Notes under the pieces: model-generated
Seen by the model: only the letters and a program-made list of their open reading frames with translations
What the model was told of the DNA's origin: nothing
Databases searched by the model: none
Program-made: the position numbers and the translations under genes
In this document: positions 55,890-64,000 of the stretch, piece after piece
Layout of the letters: every line of letters begins with the position of its first letter
How positions within the stretch are numbered: the first letter of the stretch is position 1
Origin: Agarivorans sp. Toyoura001
GTDB lineage: Bacteria; Pseudomonadota; Gammaproteobacteria; Enterobacterales; Celerinatantimonadaceae
Direction: 5' to 3'
Assembly (NCBI RefSeq): GCF_005405585.1
Contig: NZ_BJEQ01000001.1
Coordinates: forward strand, 62,001-126,000
DNA: 64,000 nt

Positions 55890-58016
55890 CTAACAATCAA
55901 AACCTTGAGAAACACACAAGTTTGAATAAAAATAAGAACTATTGGCTAATTGATAGTGACTACCACTTTCAACTAACTCACCTTCATTAATAACAAGTAT
56001 TCGATCGCAGTTTCTAATAGTATTTAAGCGATGGGCAATGCTTATTACTGTTCGCCCTTTGGTTATCTCTGGGAGGCGACTGATAACTGCAGCTTCAGAC
56101 TCATAGTCTAATGCGCTAGTGGCTTCGTCTAATATTAGAATTTTAGGGTTGGTAATGAGTGCTCTAGCCAAGGCTATTCGTTGCCTTTGCCCGCCTGACA
56201 AATTACCTGCACGTTCGGTTAACTGGGTGTTATAGCCTTGCTCAAGTTCGCATATAAACTCATGCGCTCCAGCAAGATTGGCAGCTTGCTCTATTTCAGT
56301 AATATTTGCTTGAGGGCAACACTGACGAATATTGTCGGCAATAGAGCCTGAGAAAAGGTGATTGTCTTGAAGTACAATGCTCATATTGCGACGAAGCTCG
56401 ACCGGATCAGAAATGGCTAAATCTTGTCCGTCTATATATATTTCTCCAGAGTCTGGGCTATATAAACGCTGCACTAGCTTAGTTAATGTACTCTTGCCTG
56501 ATCCGGAGCTTCCGGTAATGCCAATAAACTCGCCAGGTTGTATAGAAAAGCTCAAATTTCGCAATACTTCAGGCGCGTCACTTTGATAACGAAATCGTAC
56601 TTGATTAAAACGAATAGCACCTTTAACAGCGGGGCTTGAAGTTAAGCCATCAGAATCTGATTCTGGAGGCTCTGACAAAATATCACCAATACGCTTTAAT
56701 GAAATAAGGGAGTGTTGAAACTCTTGCCAAATTTGGGATAAACGTAAAATAGGTTGAGTCACTTGGCTAGCTAACATATTAAAAGCGACCAACTGCCCAG
56801 CAGTTAAGTCACCAGACAGAACCAGTTTAACACCTAACCATAATAGTAATGCCGAAGATAACTTTTGAATTAATCCAACGCCCTGCTGTGCCCATATACT
56901 GGTAATACGAGCACTAAGGTTAGATTTCAACTCAAGAGCCAAGCCTAACCGCCAAGCTTTAATAAATCCATATTCAACTGCATTGGTTTTTATGGTTTCT
57001 ATGCCTGTGACCGCTTGATTTAAATAAGCTGTATTTTCAGCTGAACACTCAAAGCTATTGTTTACACGCTTCCTCAGGCTTGGCCCAATAAGCAACCAAA
57101 AAACAAAATATATAACTAAAGATATAAACACAACAGCGGTCAACTGAGGTGAGTAAAAAAACATTACCAGTAGAAAAACACCAACAAAAAACAAATCTAA
57201 AACTAGACTTAATGCCGAACCAGATAAGAATTGACGAATATTGTCCATCTCTCTAACTCGCGCAATAATTTGGCCACTTTGTTGCTTACCAAAAAATCCC
57301 ATAGGAAGCGAGAGTAAATGTTTATACAATCTACTGTTTAGATCTGAAGTTAACTTACCCGTAAGATTTGAAAACAACCAGGCTCGCAGATATGAAAATA
57401 AAGGTTCAAATAACGCTAAAGCTAACATTGCAATAGCCAACACTTGTAAACTCGGTAAGCTACGGCTAACCAAGACCTTATCTATAACATTTTGAAATAG
57501 AAAAGGAGTAACAAGTGCAATCACTTGAATAAACAAAGAAATGAGTATTATTTTCTTAGCTTGTTTAACGTGTTTAATTATAGAAGGTATAAACCAAGAA
57601 AACTTGGATACTGGGTGGTTAGCGATAGATTTAGCTACACCCAGCAGGATTACTCGCTGTTGACTCTGACTTTTCCATTGTTTGTAAGTTAAGCAAGTAA
57701 CAACCCTTGTTGTAGGGTTCTGTATGTCTACAGTGCTTTTAGTCACGTTGACTATCACATGATACTGCTCATTGATAATAGTCAGCACAGGCGTTGGCAG
57801 CTGTTCTAACTGCGCTAGTTCAATATTAACTGCTCGTGCTTTTAAACCTATATGTTTTGCGCTTTTACATAGTTCTAATTCACTAGCGACACCTTGCACT
57901 AAACCTAGTCTATGGGAAAGAGACCTCGCAGTCACCGATTTATCAAAATACTCTGCGGCCAATACTAGCGAGGCTATACCTGAGTCGATGTTATTGTCCT
58001 TTATAGCACTTGTCAT
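55890..58016 (-). CDS. Type I secretion ABC transporter (HlyB family, RtxE-like position)
   Basis: 708 residues: an N-terminal C39-like domain (about 1-130) with the catalytic Cys replaced (DSGIASL) but the His kept (YHVIV), so no peptidase activity is expected; a six-helix membrane domain (about 155-430); and an ATPase domain with Walker A GSSGSGKS (502-509), signature LSGGQ (606-610), Walker B ILILDE (626-631) and H-loop His (662). It lies one base after the adaptor gene. Together with the other ABC gene it resembles the RtxB/RtxE pair. Confidence 0.9.
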   Translation of the reverse strand: MTSAIKDNNIDSGIASLVLAAEYFDKSVTARSLSHRLGLVQGVASELELCKSAKHIGLKARAVNIELAQLEQLPTPVLTIINEQYHVIVNVTKSTVDIQNPTTRVVTCLTYKQWKSQSQQRVILLGVAKSIANHPVSKFSWFIPSIIKHVKQAKKIILISLFIQVIALVTPFLFQNVIDKVLVSRSLPSLQVLAIAMLALALFEPLFSYLRAWLFSNLTGKLTSDLNSRLYKHLLSLPMGFFGKQQSGQIIARVREMDNIRQFLSGSALSLVLDLFFVGVFLLVMFFYSPQLTAVVFISLVIYFVFWLLIGPSLRKRVNNSFECSAENTAYLNQAVTGIETIKTNAVEYGFIKAWRLGLALELKSNLSARITSIWAQQGVGLIQKLSSALLLWLGVKLVLSGDLTAGQLVAFNMLASQVTQPILRLSQIWQEFQHSLISLKRIGDILSEPPESDSDGLTSSPAVKGAIRFNQVRFRYQSDAPEVLRNLSFSIQPGEFIGITGSSGSGKSTLTKLVQRLYSPDSGEIYIDGQDLAISDPVELRRNMSIVLQDNHLFSGSIADNIRQCCPQANITEIEQAANLAGAHEFICELEQGYNTQLTERAGNLSGGQRQRIALARALITNPKILILDEATSALDYESEAAVISRLPEITKGRTVISIAHRLNTIRNCDRILVINEGELVESGSHYQLANSSYFYSNLCVSQGFDC

Positions 58017-58017
58017 T

Positions 58018-59391
58018 TTAACGCTCTCTCAGAGCTTCAGATTGATATTGCTGCAAAGGGCTAAGTAAATACTCAATAACCCGGCGTTTACCTGTTTTGA
58101 TTTCCGCCATAATACTCATGCCAGCAGAAAGGTTTATGGTTGAATTATCGACTACAATATCTTCTCTAGATAAGCTTACACGTGCGGGAAACACTAGCCC
58201 CAATTGCTCATCTTGCACCGCATCTTTCGAAATATATAAAACCTCTCCGCTTATGGTTCCATATTTAGTAAAAGGGAAACTATCAACTTTTATAGCGACA
58301 CTCTGGCCTGGCAATACAAATCCAACATCTTTGTTTAGTACGCTTACTTCTGCCTCAAGTTTAGCCTGCGCAGGTACGATGACCATAAGTGCCTGAGCTG
58401 GCTCAACAACCCCTCCGACGGTATGTATAACCAGCTGCTGCACGATTCCATTAACCGGTGAACGTAAAGTTTTACGGCGCAAGCGTTCGTGAGCTTTTAC
58501 TAATTCTTGCTTAACTTGTCCTTGTTCTACTTCAACTTGATTCAGCTCCTGATAATACGTATTTTTATTCTTAGCCAATAAGCTATCTATCTGTTCATTA
58601 ATACTGCTATGTTGAGCCTTAAGAACTAAATCTTGAGCATGTAAGCTGTTGATTGTTCGAACAACGTCTAAGTATTCTTTTTCTTGCTCGAGTAACTCAA
58701 CACGCGCAATCGCTTTACTCTTTGCTAGGGTACGCCTAGCATCTAACCTCATGTCCACGTTGCTTTTTAATGACAAAAGTGAATCTAAGTCGTTTTGGTT
58801 GGCTTTTTGTTGGGCTAAGTTCACTTCTTTCTCTGCAGCTAGCTGCTCCAGAACAGCAGAGTTTTCATCTAACTCACTTCTAAGCTGTAGAAGCATCATG
58901 TCGGCAAGTCGGCTCTTATTTGTGACTCGCGAATGGAAGTGGTCTATGGGCGCTTCGCTTAACAAAGACCTTAATCTGAATGAATCAAAAGTAAGCTGAT
59001 TCAACTGTTGAGTTAAACGACTTATCTCTGCTTTAACATCAACTGTATTTAACTCGATGAGGATGTCGCCTTTACTTACATATTGGCCATCTTTCACATG
59101 TATTCTTACCACCTCCCCCTGTTCCAAGGGCTGAACAACTTTTGAATGGCTTGAAACCATTATCTTTCCGTGTGCTCCGGCATGAATATCAAGCTCACCA
59201 ATAAAAGACCAAACCAATACAACAGCCAAAAACGCCGTTATCAACCCAGCAGTAACCCTGGCTTTTGGAGATGGAGGTTTATCAATTACATCGATGTGAG
59301 CAGGTAAAAACTCATAGTCATCTCTTGCTAAATTGGATGTTCCATAGCGCTTCATATTTGAGCGAAGGCCGATTTCTATTTTTTTGATCAT
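58018..59391 (-). CDS. Type I secretion membrane fusion protein (HlyD/RtxD-like)
   Basis: About 457 residues from the ATG at 59391, which overlaps the upstream stop as ATGA; the 12 extra upstream codons have no support. A short cytoplasmic tail, one membrane helix (about 46-66), a lipoyl-like half (VVQPLEQGEVVRIHVKDGQYVSKGDILIEL), a long helical hairpin, the second half (LRSPVNGIVQQLVIHTVGGVV), and the HlyD C-terminal barrel. It links the ABC pair to TolC, which is not in the window. Confidence 0.92.
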   Translation of the reverse strand: MIKKIEIGLRSNMKRYGTSNLARDDYEFLPAHIDVIDKPPSPKARVTAGLITAFLAVVLVWSFIGELDIHAGAHGKIMVSSHSKVVQPLEQGEVVRIHVKDGQYVSKGDILIELNTVDVKAEISRLTQQLNQLTFDSFRLRSLLSEAPIDHFHSRVTNKSRLADMMLLQLRSELDENSAVLEQLAAEKEVNLAQQKANQNDLDSLLSLKSNVDMRLDARRTLAKSKAIARVELLEQEKEYLDVVRTINSLHAQDLVLKAQHSSINEQIDSLLAKNKNTYYQELNQVEVEQGQVKQELVKAHERLRRKTLRSPVNGIVQQLVIHTVGGVVEPAQALMVIVPAQAKLEAEVSVLNKDVGFVLPGQSVAIKVDSFPFTKYGTISGEVLYISKDAVQDEQLGLVFPARVSLSREDIVVDNSTINLSAGMSIMAEIKTGKRRVIEYLLSPLQQYQSEALRER

Positions 59392-61487
59392 GCAGCACCT
59401 GCTAAAGCTTGTCTCTGCATCTTCCAAAGGTTTGAATAAGCCCCGTTTAAAGCTAGTAGTTCTGCGTGAGTGCCCTGCTCTGAAATATAGCCGTTTTCCA
59501 TATACAGTATCCGGTCACAATACTTAACTGTTGATAAGCGATGAGCCACTGTAATCACAGTTTTATGTTCGCATATTTTAGCCATATTCTTTTGCACTAT
59601 TTGCTGTGTCTCATCATCAAGAGCGCTTGTTGCTTCATCAAAAATCAAGATTGATGGCTCTCCAACTAACGCCCTAGCAATTGCAATACGTTGCTTCTGA
59701 CCACCAGAAAGAGAACTACCACCCTCCGCTATGATTGTGTCGTAACCATTAGATAGTTTAACAATGAACTCGTGTGCCCCTGCTAGCTTGGCAACCTTAA
59801 CAACTTGTTCAAATTCTACGCTTGGGTGTTTAATTGCAATGTTTTCTCGGACAGATAAGCTGAATAGGTAGTTTTCTTGAAGCACAACGCCTATTTGCTT
59901 CCTTATATAAGTAGATGAAACGTTATTTATTAAATGCCCATCAAGTAGGATCAAGCCTTTCTCTGCAGGGTAAAGTTTTTGTATTAGACGAGTAAATGTA
60001 CTTTTACCAGAACCAGAAGGTCCGACGATACCTACACTTTCACCGTGAGAGATTGATAAATTAACATTGTTTAATACGAGAGGAGATTTTGGAGTATACC
60101 TAAACTTGATGTCTCTAAATTCAATTTTTTTAATTACTTTAGATTCAGGAAAAAAATGCTGCCCCTCTAACTCACTAGGTATATTGAGTACATCGGATAA
60201 TTTTTCGACTGATACCTTTGTTTGTACAAACTGATGCCATAATTCAACCAATTTTGCCATTGGTTGATTAACATGCGTGGCAATCATGTTAAAAGCAATC
60301 AGCTGCCCAATTGTCATCTCAAGGTTCATTACCATAGTTGAGCCTATCCATATAATTAATACAGAAGATAGTCGTTGAAAAAAATTAACAAATTGACTCA
60401 CGCACGATTGAAGTTTTTGCATTGAAAAGTTGGCTTCAACAAGTTTTTTAGTTTGTAACTCCCACTTTCTTTGAAATATAGGTTCTATAGCTAAACTTTT
60501 AGCCGTTTCACTACCGTGGATACTTTCAGTTAGAAATGCGGTATTGACAGCTCCATATTCAAACTGCTTTTCTATTCGGTGTTTTAGCGGCTTCGCTGTA
60601 CACCAAGCTAACAAAGGATATATAGGAATCAGACATAAGACTATCATTGCTAGAGAAGAGGATAGATAAAACAAGATGAGAATAAAAAGAAAAACAAAAC
60701 TAATATCAACTAGAAGCGTTAAAGCGCCTCCTGTCAGCAAGTTACGTATACTATCTAATTCTTTAACCCTAGTAACAATCACCCCCACTTGCCGACTTTT
60801 AAAAAAAGACATTGGCAATCTTAATAGGTGTTCAAATAGCTTTAACCCTAGATTTATATCCACTCTGTTTGTAGTATGTATAAACAAATAGTCTCTAAGA
60901 CCTTTTATTACCACTTCAAAAACGCCAACTATTACTAGTGTTAGCACCAGAACATCTAGAGTAGCTAAGGCGTTATGAATCATCACTTTATCCATAACGA
61001 CTTGAAAGAAAAGAGGAAGAAAAAGAGCTAGCACCTGAATAAAAACAGAAAGGAAAAGTACCTCACCAAGAAGTTTTCTGTATTTTATAAATTCTGGTAT
61101 AAACCAGCTTAAATCAAATTTACTTGATTTCTTTTCATATATAATTTTTCCAGTCCATAGTGAACTCAGTTCATTTAAGGAAATAACTGCTGGTGATTTT
61201 GAATTATTGAACTGAACAAGCGCTTCCTTTGAAGAAATTTTGGCTAATAAAGCGTATTCCCCATCATCAGATTTAAATGCTAAAGGTGGATTGGTCTGCT
61301 TTAGCTTTCTGAAACTTAGACTTGAGCTGACAAATTTAACCCCACTTTGAATTGAAATGTCTTCAAGCAGCTTCCCAAGACTCTGACTGTGTTTTACTCT
61401 TTGAATAAACTTTGTAGTGTTTCCATTTAAGTTACAAAGAAGAGAACAACAATTCACTACAGAGTTGTTAATACCATAATCGCTCAC
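59388..61487 (-). CDS. Type I secretion ABC transporter (HlyB family, RtxB-like position)
   Basis: 699 residues: a divergent N-terminal domain (about 1-125) lacking both Cys and His of C39 peptidases at the expected places; a six-helix membrane domain (about 140-410); and an ATPase domain with GPSGSGKS (489-496), LSGGQ (593-597), ILIFDE (613-618) and H-loop His (649). Catalytic glutamate is present, so both partners should hydrolyse ATP. It is the first gene of the operon. The start is GTG at 61487 with AAGGA about 16 bases away, which is poor; an upstream stop leaves no other start. AT-rich compared with neighbours. Confidence 0.88.
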   Translation of the reverse strand: MSDYGINNSVVNCCSLLCNLNGNTTKFIQRVKHSQSLGKLLEDISIQSGVKFVSSSLSFRKLKQTNPPLAFKSDDGEYALLAKISSKEALVQFNNSKSPAVISLNELSSLWTGKIIYEKKSSKFDLSWFIPEFIKYRKLLGEVLFLSVFIQVLALFLPLFFQVVMDKVMIHNALATLDVLVLTLVIVGVFEVVIKGLRDYLFIHTTNRVDINLGLKLFEHLLRLPMSFFKSRQVGVIVTRVKELDSIRNLLTGGALTLLVDISFVFLFILILFYLSSSLAMIVLCLIPIYPLLAWCTAKPLKHRIEKQFEYGAVNTAFLTESIHGSETAKSLAIEPIFQRKWELQTKKLVEANFSMQKLQSCVSQFVNFFQRLSSVLIIWIGSTMVMNLEMTIGQLIAFNMIATHVNQPMAKLVELWHQFVQTKVSVEKLSDVLNIPSELEGQHFFPESKVIKKIEFRDIKFRYTPKSPLVLNNVNLSISHGESVGIVGPSGSGKSTFTRLIQKLYPAEKGLILLDGHLINNVSSTYIRKQIGVVLQENYLFSLSVRENIAIKHPSVEFEQVVKVAKLAGAHEFIVKLSNGYDTIIAEGGSSLSGGQKQRIAIARALVGEPSILIFDEATSALDDETQQIVQKNMAKICEHKTVITVAHRLSTVKYCDRILYMENGYISEQGTHAELLALNGAYSNLWKMQRQALAGAA

Positions 61488-61786
61488 AAAACCGGTCTCA
61501 CATCCTTTTTAAGAACGCAGCATGGTAGCTTTAAAAACAATAATCTCAATAACCCAAATGGATGAAATGATAATTTAATGACTTTCTACATGTATTTTCA
61601 TCATATTATATCTTCCGAATAGCTATAAAGTTATCAATTCTCCCCCTTCAGGCGACCTAGCCCCTACATGATAATTCTTAAACATTAAAGGTACATGAAC
61701 TATACTTCCAGTAAGCACTTTAGTTTTTCTGCGAATGACAGATAACAAAGATACGTCTGTTTAACTGATTTTCCAGAGAGGCCGTG
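61488..61786. other. AT-rich intergenic region with candidate promoter for the secretion operon
   Basis: 299 bases without a gene. On the minus strand a perfect TATAAT (61605-61610), preceded by AGA, lies about 120 bases before the first ABC gene; no good -35 is found at 16-18 bases. It would leave a long leader. The plus-strand gene at 61787 also starts here. Confidence 0.35.
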
Positions 61787-62659
61787 ATGATCATTCGACG
61801 CCAACCGTTGATAGTAATTAGCAGTTCGCTATTACTGCTTACCGTTGTGCTTATCGGCTGGAAAGTGATGAGCACACCGCCCATTAGTGAGACCGCGATT
61901 TGCCGGGCGGCTATTGCCACTCATTTTATGCAGCGACAATTAGGACAAATTCAAGCCCTGCCCGATTATCCTCATCAGTACGTTAGTGCTAGTCATGTGG
62001 GCGATATCCCTAAATCCATCGATTGCCAAATCAGTGGCCAATTAATCAGTATTAGCCAACAAAGCCAAGCAATAGCCAACCTTTATGTTGAACAAAAGCG
62101 CAACCAAATCGCCATTATTGTACCGCGGCAAGCCGCACCAAACCGAGTCAGGTTATTCACCCGCGAACAACTCACCTTTCCAAAGGTACGCTTAGCTAAA
62201 CACGATTTAGCCACTGGCATTCATGAGATGTATGGCGAGGGATTTGATACCAACCAAGTGATTCAGCAAACCGTTGCCTTGGTTAAAGCTAACCACATTT
62301 GTGGTCAGTTAGAACGACAACAAAATTTAAAACTGTCACCCGTGCCAATAAGCGATAGCTATATGAAGCAAGCGCATAAACTCACTCCCTACCTCATTAA
62401 CATGGTACAGCGTTCGCCACTCAATGTTGAGGAAATACAAAGAACTAAGCAGCAAATCGCCCAGTTAGAAAGCGGTTTTCAAGAGAATACCAAGAGCTTG
62501 GTAAATTGGCTTCAGCAAACCCAAAGTAACACACCAATCGATAAGCGATTATTGGAGTATCATTTGCGTGATTTGAAGCGCGCTAATCCAAGGCTCTACC
62601 TACCTAGCTCCTGTAACCAAGCTTATATTCACTCAGCTGAGCTCACTCAAACCCTATAA
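61787..62659 (+). CDS. Membrane-anchored protein of unknown function
   Basis: 290 residues. An N-terminal membrane anchor or signal (about 8-29) is followed by a likely periplasmic region with a beta-rich first half and a helical Gln-rich second half (about 200-265). Four cysteines (SETAICRAA, KSIDCQIS, NHICGQL, SSCNQAY) could form two disulfides. I recognise no family. ATG at 61787 is preferred over the GTG one codon earlier because GAGAGG then lies 5 bases away. Codon use looks like the core genes, unlike the AT-rich transporter next door. Confidence 0.7.
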   Translation: MIIRRQPLIVISSSLLLLTVVLIGWKVMSTPPISETAICRAAIATHFMQRQLGQIQALPDYPHQYVSASHVGDIPKSIDCQISGQLISISQQSQAIANLYVEQKRNQIAIIVPRQAAPNRVRLFTREQLTFPKVRLAKHDLATGIHEMYGEGFDTNQVIQQTVALVKANHICGQLERQQNLKLSPVPISDSYMKQAHKLTPYLINMVQRSPLNVEEIQRTKQQIAQLESGFQENTKSLVNWLQQTQSNTPIDKRLLEYHLRDLKRANPRLYLPSSCNQAYIHSAELTQTL

Positions 62660-62750
62660 CTGTGAACAAATGTGTCTCAGCGCATGTTGTTTTCGCGCTT
62701 ATTCGTTATACACTACCCCTACTAAGTGATTAAGAGAGGAAGATGACACA

Positions 62751-63101
62751 ATGGTAACTGATAGCGAAGGTTACATTCAGCTAATTGGCTTTTTAACAGA
62801 TAACCTGGCCTTATTTGAACACACTCAAGCCCAGAAAAATCCGTTAACCATTTGCGATTATGTATCTGAACAGTTATCCGAAAGTGTTATGTTGGTCTGT
62901 CGCCAACATGAGCATCTTGAGAGCGAACACCGTTTCATTGTTATTCGGGAAATTGACGCCATCGTAAATGACTTAGAGCAGGTATTGTCTGGAGTGTGGA
63001 TGTCTAGCCCTACTCAGCAGCAACAGCAGTTCATTGATGAATTTGTTGGACTAATTAAGAATATGTTCGACAACCAACTGATTGCCGTCGATCCTATTTA
63101 G
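62751..63101 (+). CDS. DUF3802-like small cytoplasmic protein
   Basis: 116 residues, soluble, helical, acidic. The shape and phrases such as GYIQLIGFLTDNLALFE and AIVNDLEQVLSGVW recall the DUF3802 family of vibrios and relatives; this is recognition from memory and not certain. AGAGGA lies about 10 bases before the ATG. It ends exactly where the convergent metR stop begins, with no space between them. Function unknown. Confidence 0.65.
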   Translation: MVTDSEGYIQLIGFLTDNLALFEHTQAQKNPLTICDYVSEQLSESVMLVCRQHEHLESEHRFIVIREIDAIVNDLEQVLSGVWMSSPTQQQQQFIDEFVGLIKNMFDNQLIAVDPI

Positions 63102-64000
63102 TTAGTTGCTACCAAAAGCTTTAATCCCCTGTAAGTGGCTAAAACAATGCTCCCTCGCAATATCTAAAAAGGCTTCAATGTAGGCGCTGTCTTGATGACT
63201 CTCATGGCGCGCCGCATACAAGTTCTGCCACAAATGCCCGTCACCCAATTCGCGCGTAACGATATAACCTTTGTTTACATACTCGGTTAAAGCCCAATTT
63301 GGTAATACCGCTACTCCGCGACCACTGGCCACTAACTGCATCATCATTATGGTCATATCAACTTTACGCACAGCTAACGGTTCTACGCCTGCGGGATCGA
63401 GAAACAGATTAAATAAATCTAAGCGGTGGGTATCAACCGGGTAAGAAATAAGCACTTGATTGGCAAAATCCTCGGGCTCAATCACGGCTTTCTTTGCCAG
63501 TGGGTGATTTGGGCTTAACGCTAAGGTAGGTTGGTATGAAAATAAAGGCTGAAACACAATGCCCTCACAAGGCTGGGGATCAGAGGTTATCACCAAATCA
63601 AGCTGGCCTTGGGCAAGTTCAGGCAAGGGTTCAAAACTAAAACCACTGCTAAAATCTAATTCGACATCAGGCCAAAGGCCGCGGTAATTATCAATAGCTG
63701 GCATTAACCAATTAAAACAGCTGTGGCACTCAATGGCTAAATGTAGTCGCCCGGCTTGTCCGCCCACCAACCTAGCAAGCTCTCGCTCGGTATGCTGAAC
63801 TTGCTCTAGTACATTGTCGGCCAGTTCCAACACACGTAATCCCGCCATGGTGAATCGTATCGGCTTGGTTTTACGCACAAACAACTTTGCCCCAATGCGT
63901 GATTCTAACTCTTTTAACTGATGAGAAAGCGCCGATTGAGTTAAACATAAGCGCTGAGCAGCGACCACTAACGAGCCGGTTTCTCTAAGCGCTTGTAAGG
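63102..64000 (-). CDS. metR: LysR-type regulator MetR (N-terminal part off window)
   Basis: Coding continues past the right edge: residues LQALRETGSLVVAAQRL, the start of the helix-turn-helix domain, run to position 64000 with no start. What is visible is QSALSHQLKELESRIGAKLFVRKTKPIRFT, then the effector domain with AIECHSCFNWLMPAIDNY, the MetR signature. MetR activates metE, metH and related methionine genes using homocysteine as coactivator. It probably lies divergent to a met gene beyond the window. Confidence 0.92.
   Translation of the reverse strand, partial: LQALRETGSLVVAAQRLCLTQSALSHQLKELESRIGAKLFVRKTKPIRFTMAGLRVLELADNVLEQVQHTERELARLVGGQAGRLHLAIECHSCFNWLMPAIDNYRGLWPDVELDFSSGFSFEPLPELAQGQLDLVITSDPQPCEGIVFQPLFSYQPTLALSPNHPLAKKAVIEPEDFANQVLISYPVDTHRLDLFNLFLDPAGVEPLAVRKVDMTIMMMQLVASGRGVAVLPNWALTEYVNKGYIVTRELGDGHLWQNLYAARHESHQDSAYIEAFLDIAREHCFSHLQGIKAFGSN

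Noticed and set aside
1-64000. CRISPR arrays, tRNA or rRNA genes, insertion sequences, integrases
   Set aside because: None seen: no spaced identical repeats, no tRNA cloverleaf recognised, and no transposase or integrase motifs in any frame examined.

Overview
The window reads as the chromosome of a polar-flagellated marine gammaproteobacterium of the Alteromonadales type. The gene order fliEFGHIJKLMNOPQR-flhBA-flhFG-fliA-cheYZAB-motCD-parC-parP-cheW-DUF2802-ccmABCDEFGHI is shared with Vibrio, Shewanella and Pseudomonas. The class Ia ribonucleotide reductase and GyrA are very close to the enterobacterial proteins. Agarivorans or a near relative is my guess, from gene content only; I cannot prove the genus.

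Layout. 1-191: the first part of an MlaA/VacJ gene running off the left edge. 354-7409: a complete cytochrome c maturation operon (ccmA to ccmI, minus strand). 7818-18260: chemotaxis and polar-array genes (DUF2802, cheW, parP, parC), a second stator pair (motD, motC), cheB, cheA, cheZ, cheY, then fliA and flhG. 18250-35487: flhF, flhA, flhB and the export, switch and basal-body genes back to fliE. Good sigma-54 promoter matches precede fliE and flhA, so most of about 28 kb can be read from two sigma-54 starts. 35559-39225: two cyclic-di-GMP type proteins (SBP_bac_3-degenerate GGDEF-EAL, and EAL-HDOD). 39380-42884: a serC-hisC-aroA operon. 42993-45704: gyrA, divergent from ubiG and a HAD phosphatase (45910-47311). 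47601-51355: nrdA-nrdB-yfaE behind a control region holding two NrdR boxes 31 bp apart and a DnaA box.

51536-61487 looks like an inserted accessory block. It is a five-gene minus-strand operon encoding two HlyB-type ABC transporters on either side of an HlyD-type adaptor (the RtxB-RtxD-RtxE arrangement of atypical type I secretion), a small two-helix membrane protein of unknown function, and a 1276-residue RTX protein that is the probable substrate. It has no acyltransferase gene and no recognisable catalytic domain in the substrate. This is the least ordinary part of the window. 61787-64000 holds an unknown membrane-anchored protein, a DUF3802-like protein and metR, which runs off the right edge.

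How the parts work together. The flagellar and chemotaxis genes form a polar motility regulon: FlhF/FlhG place and count the flagellum, and ParC/ParP place the chemosensory array at the pole. CheA carries three copies of an acidic/aliphatic motif in the linker where ParP-type proteins bind in vibrios. FliH carries unusual repeats that resemble the FliM N-terminal motif. The Ccm operon supplies c-type cytochromes for respiration.
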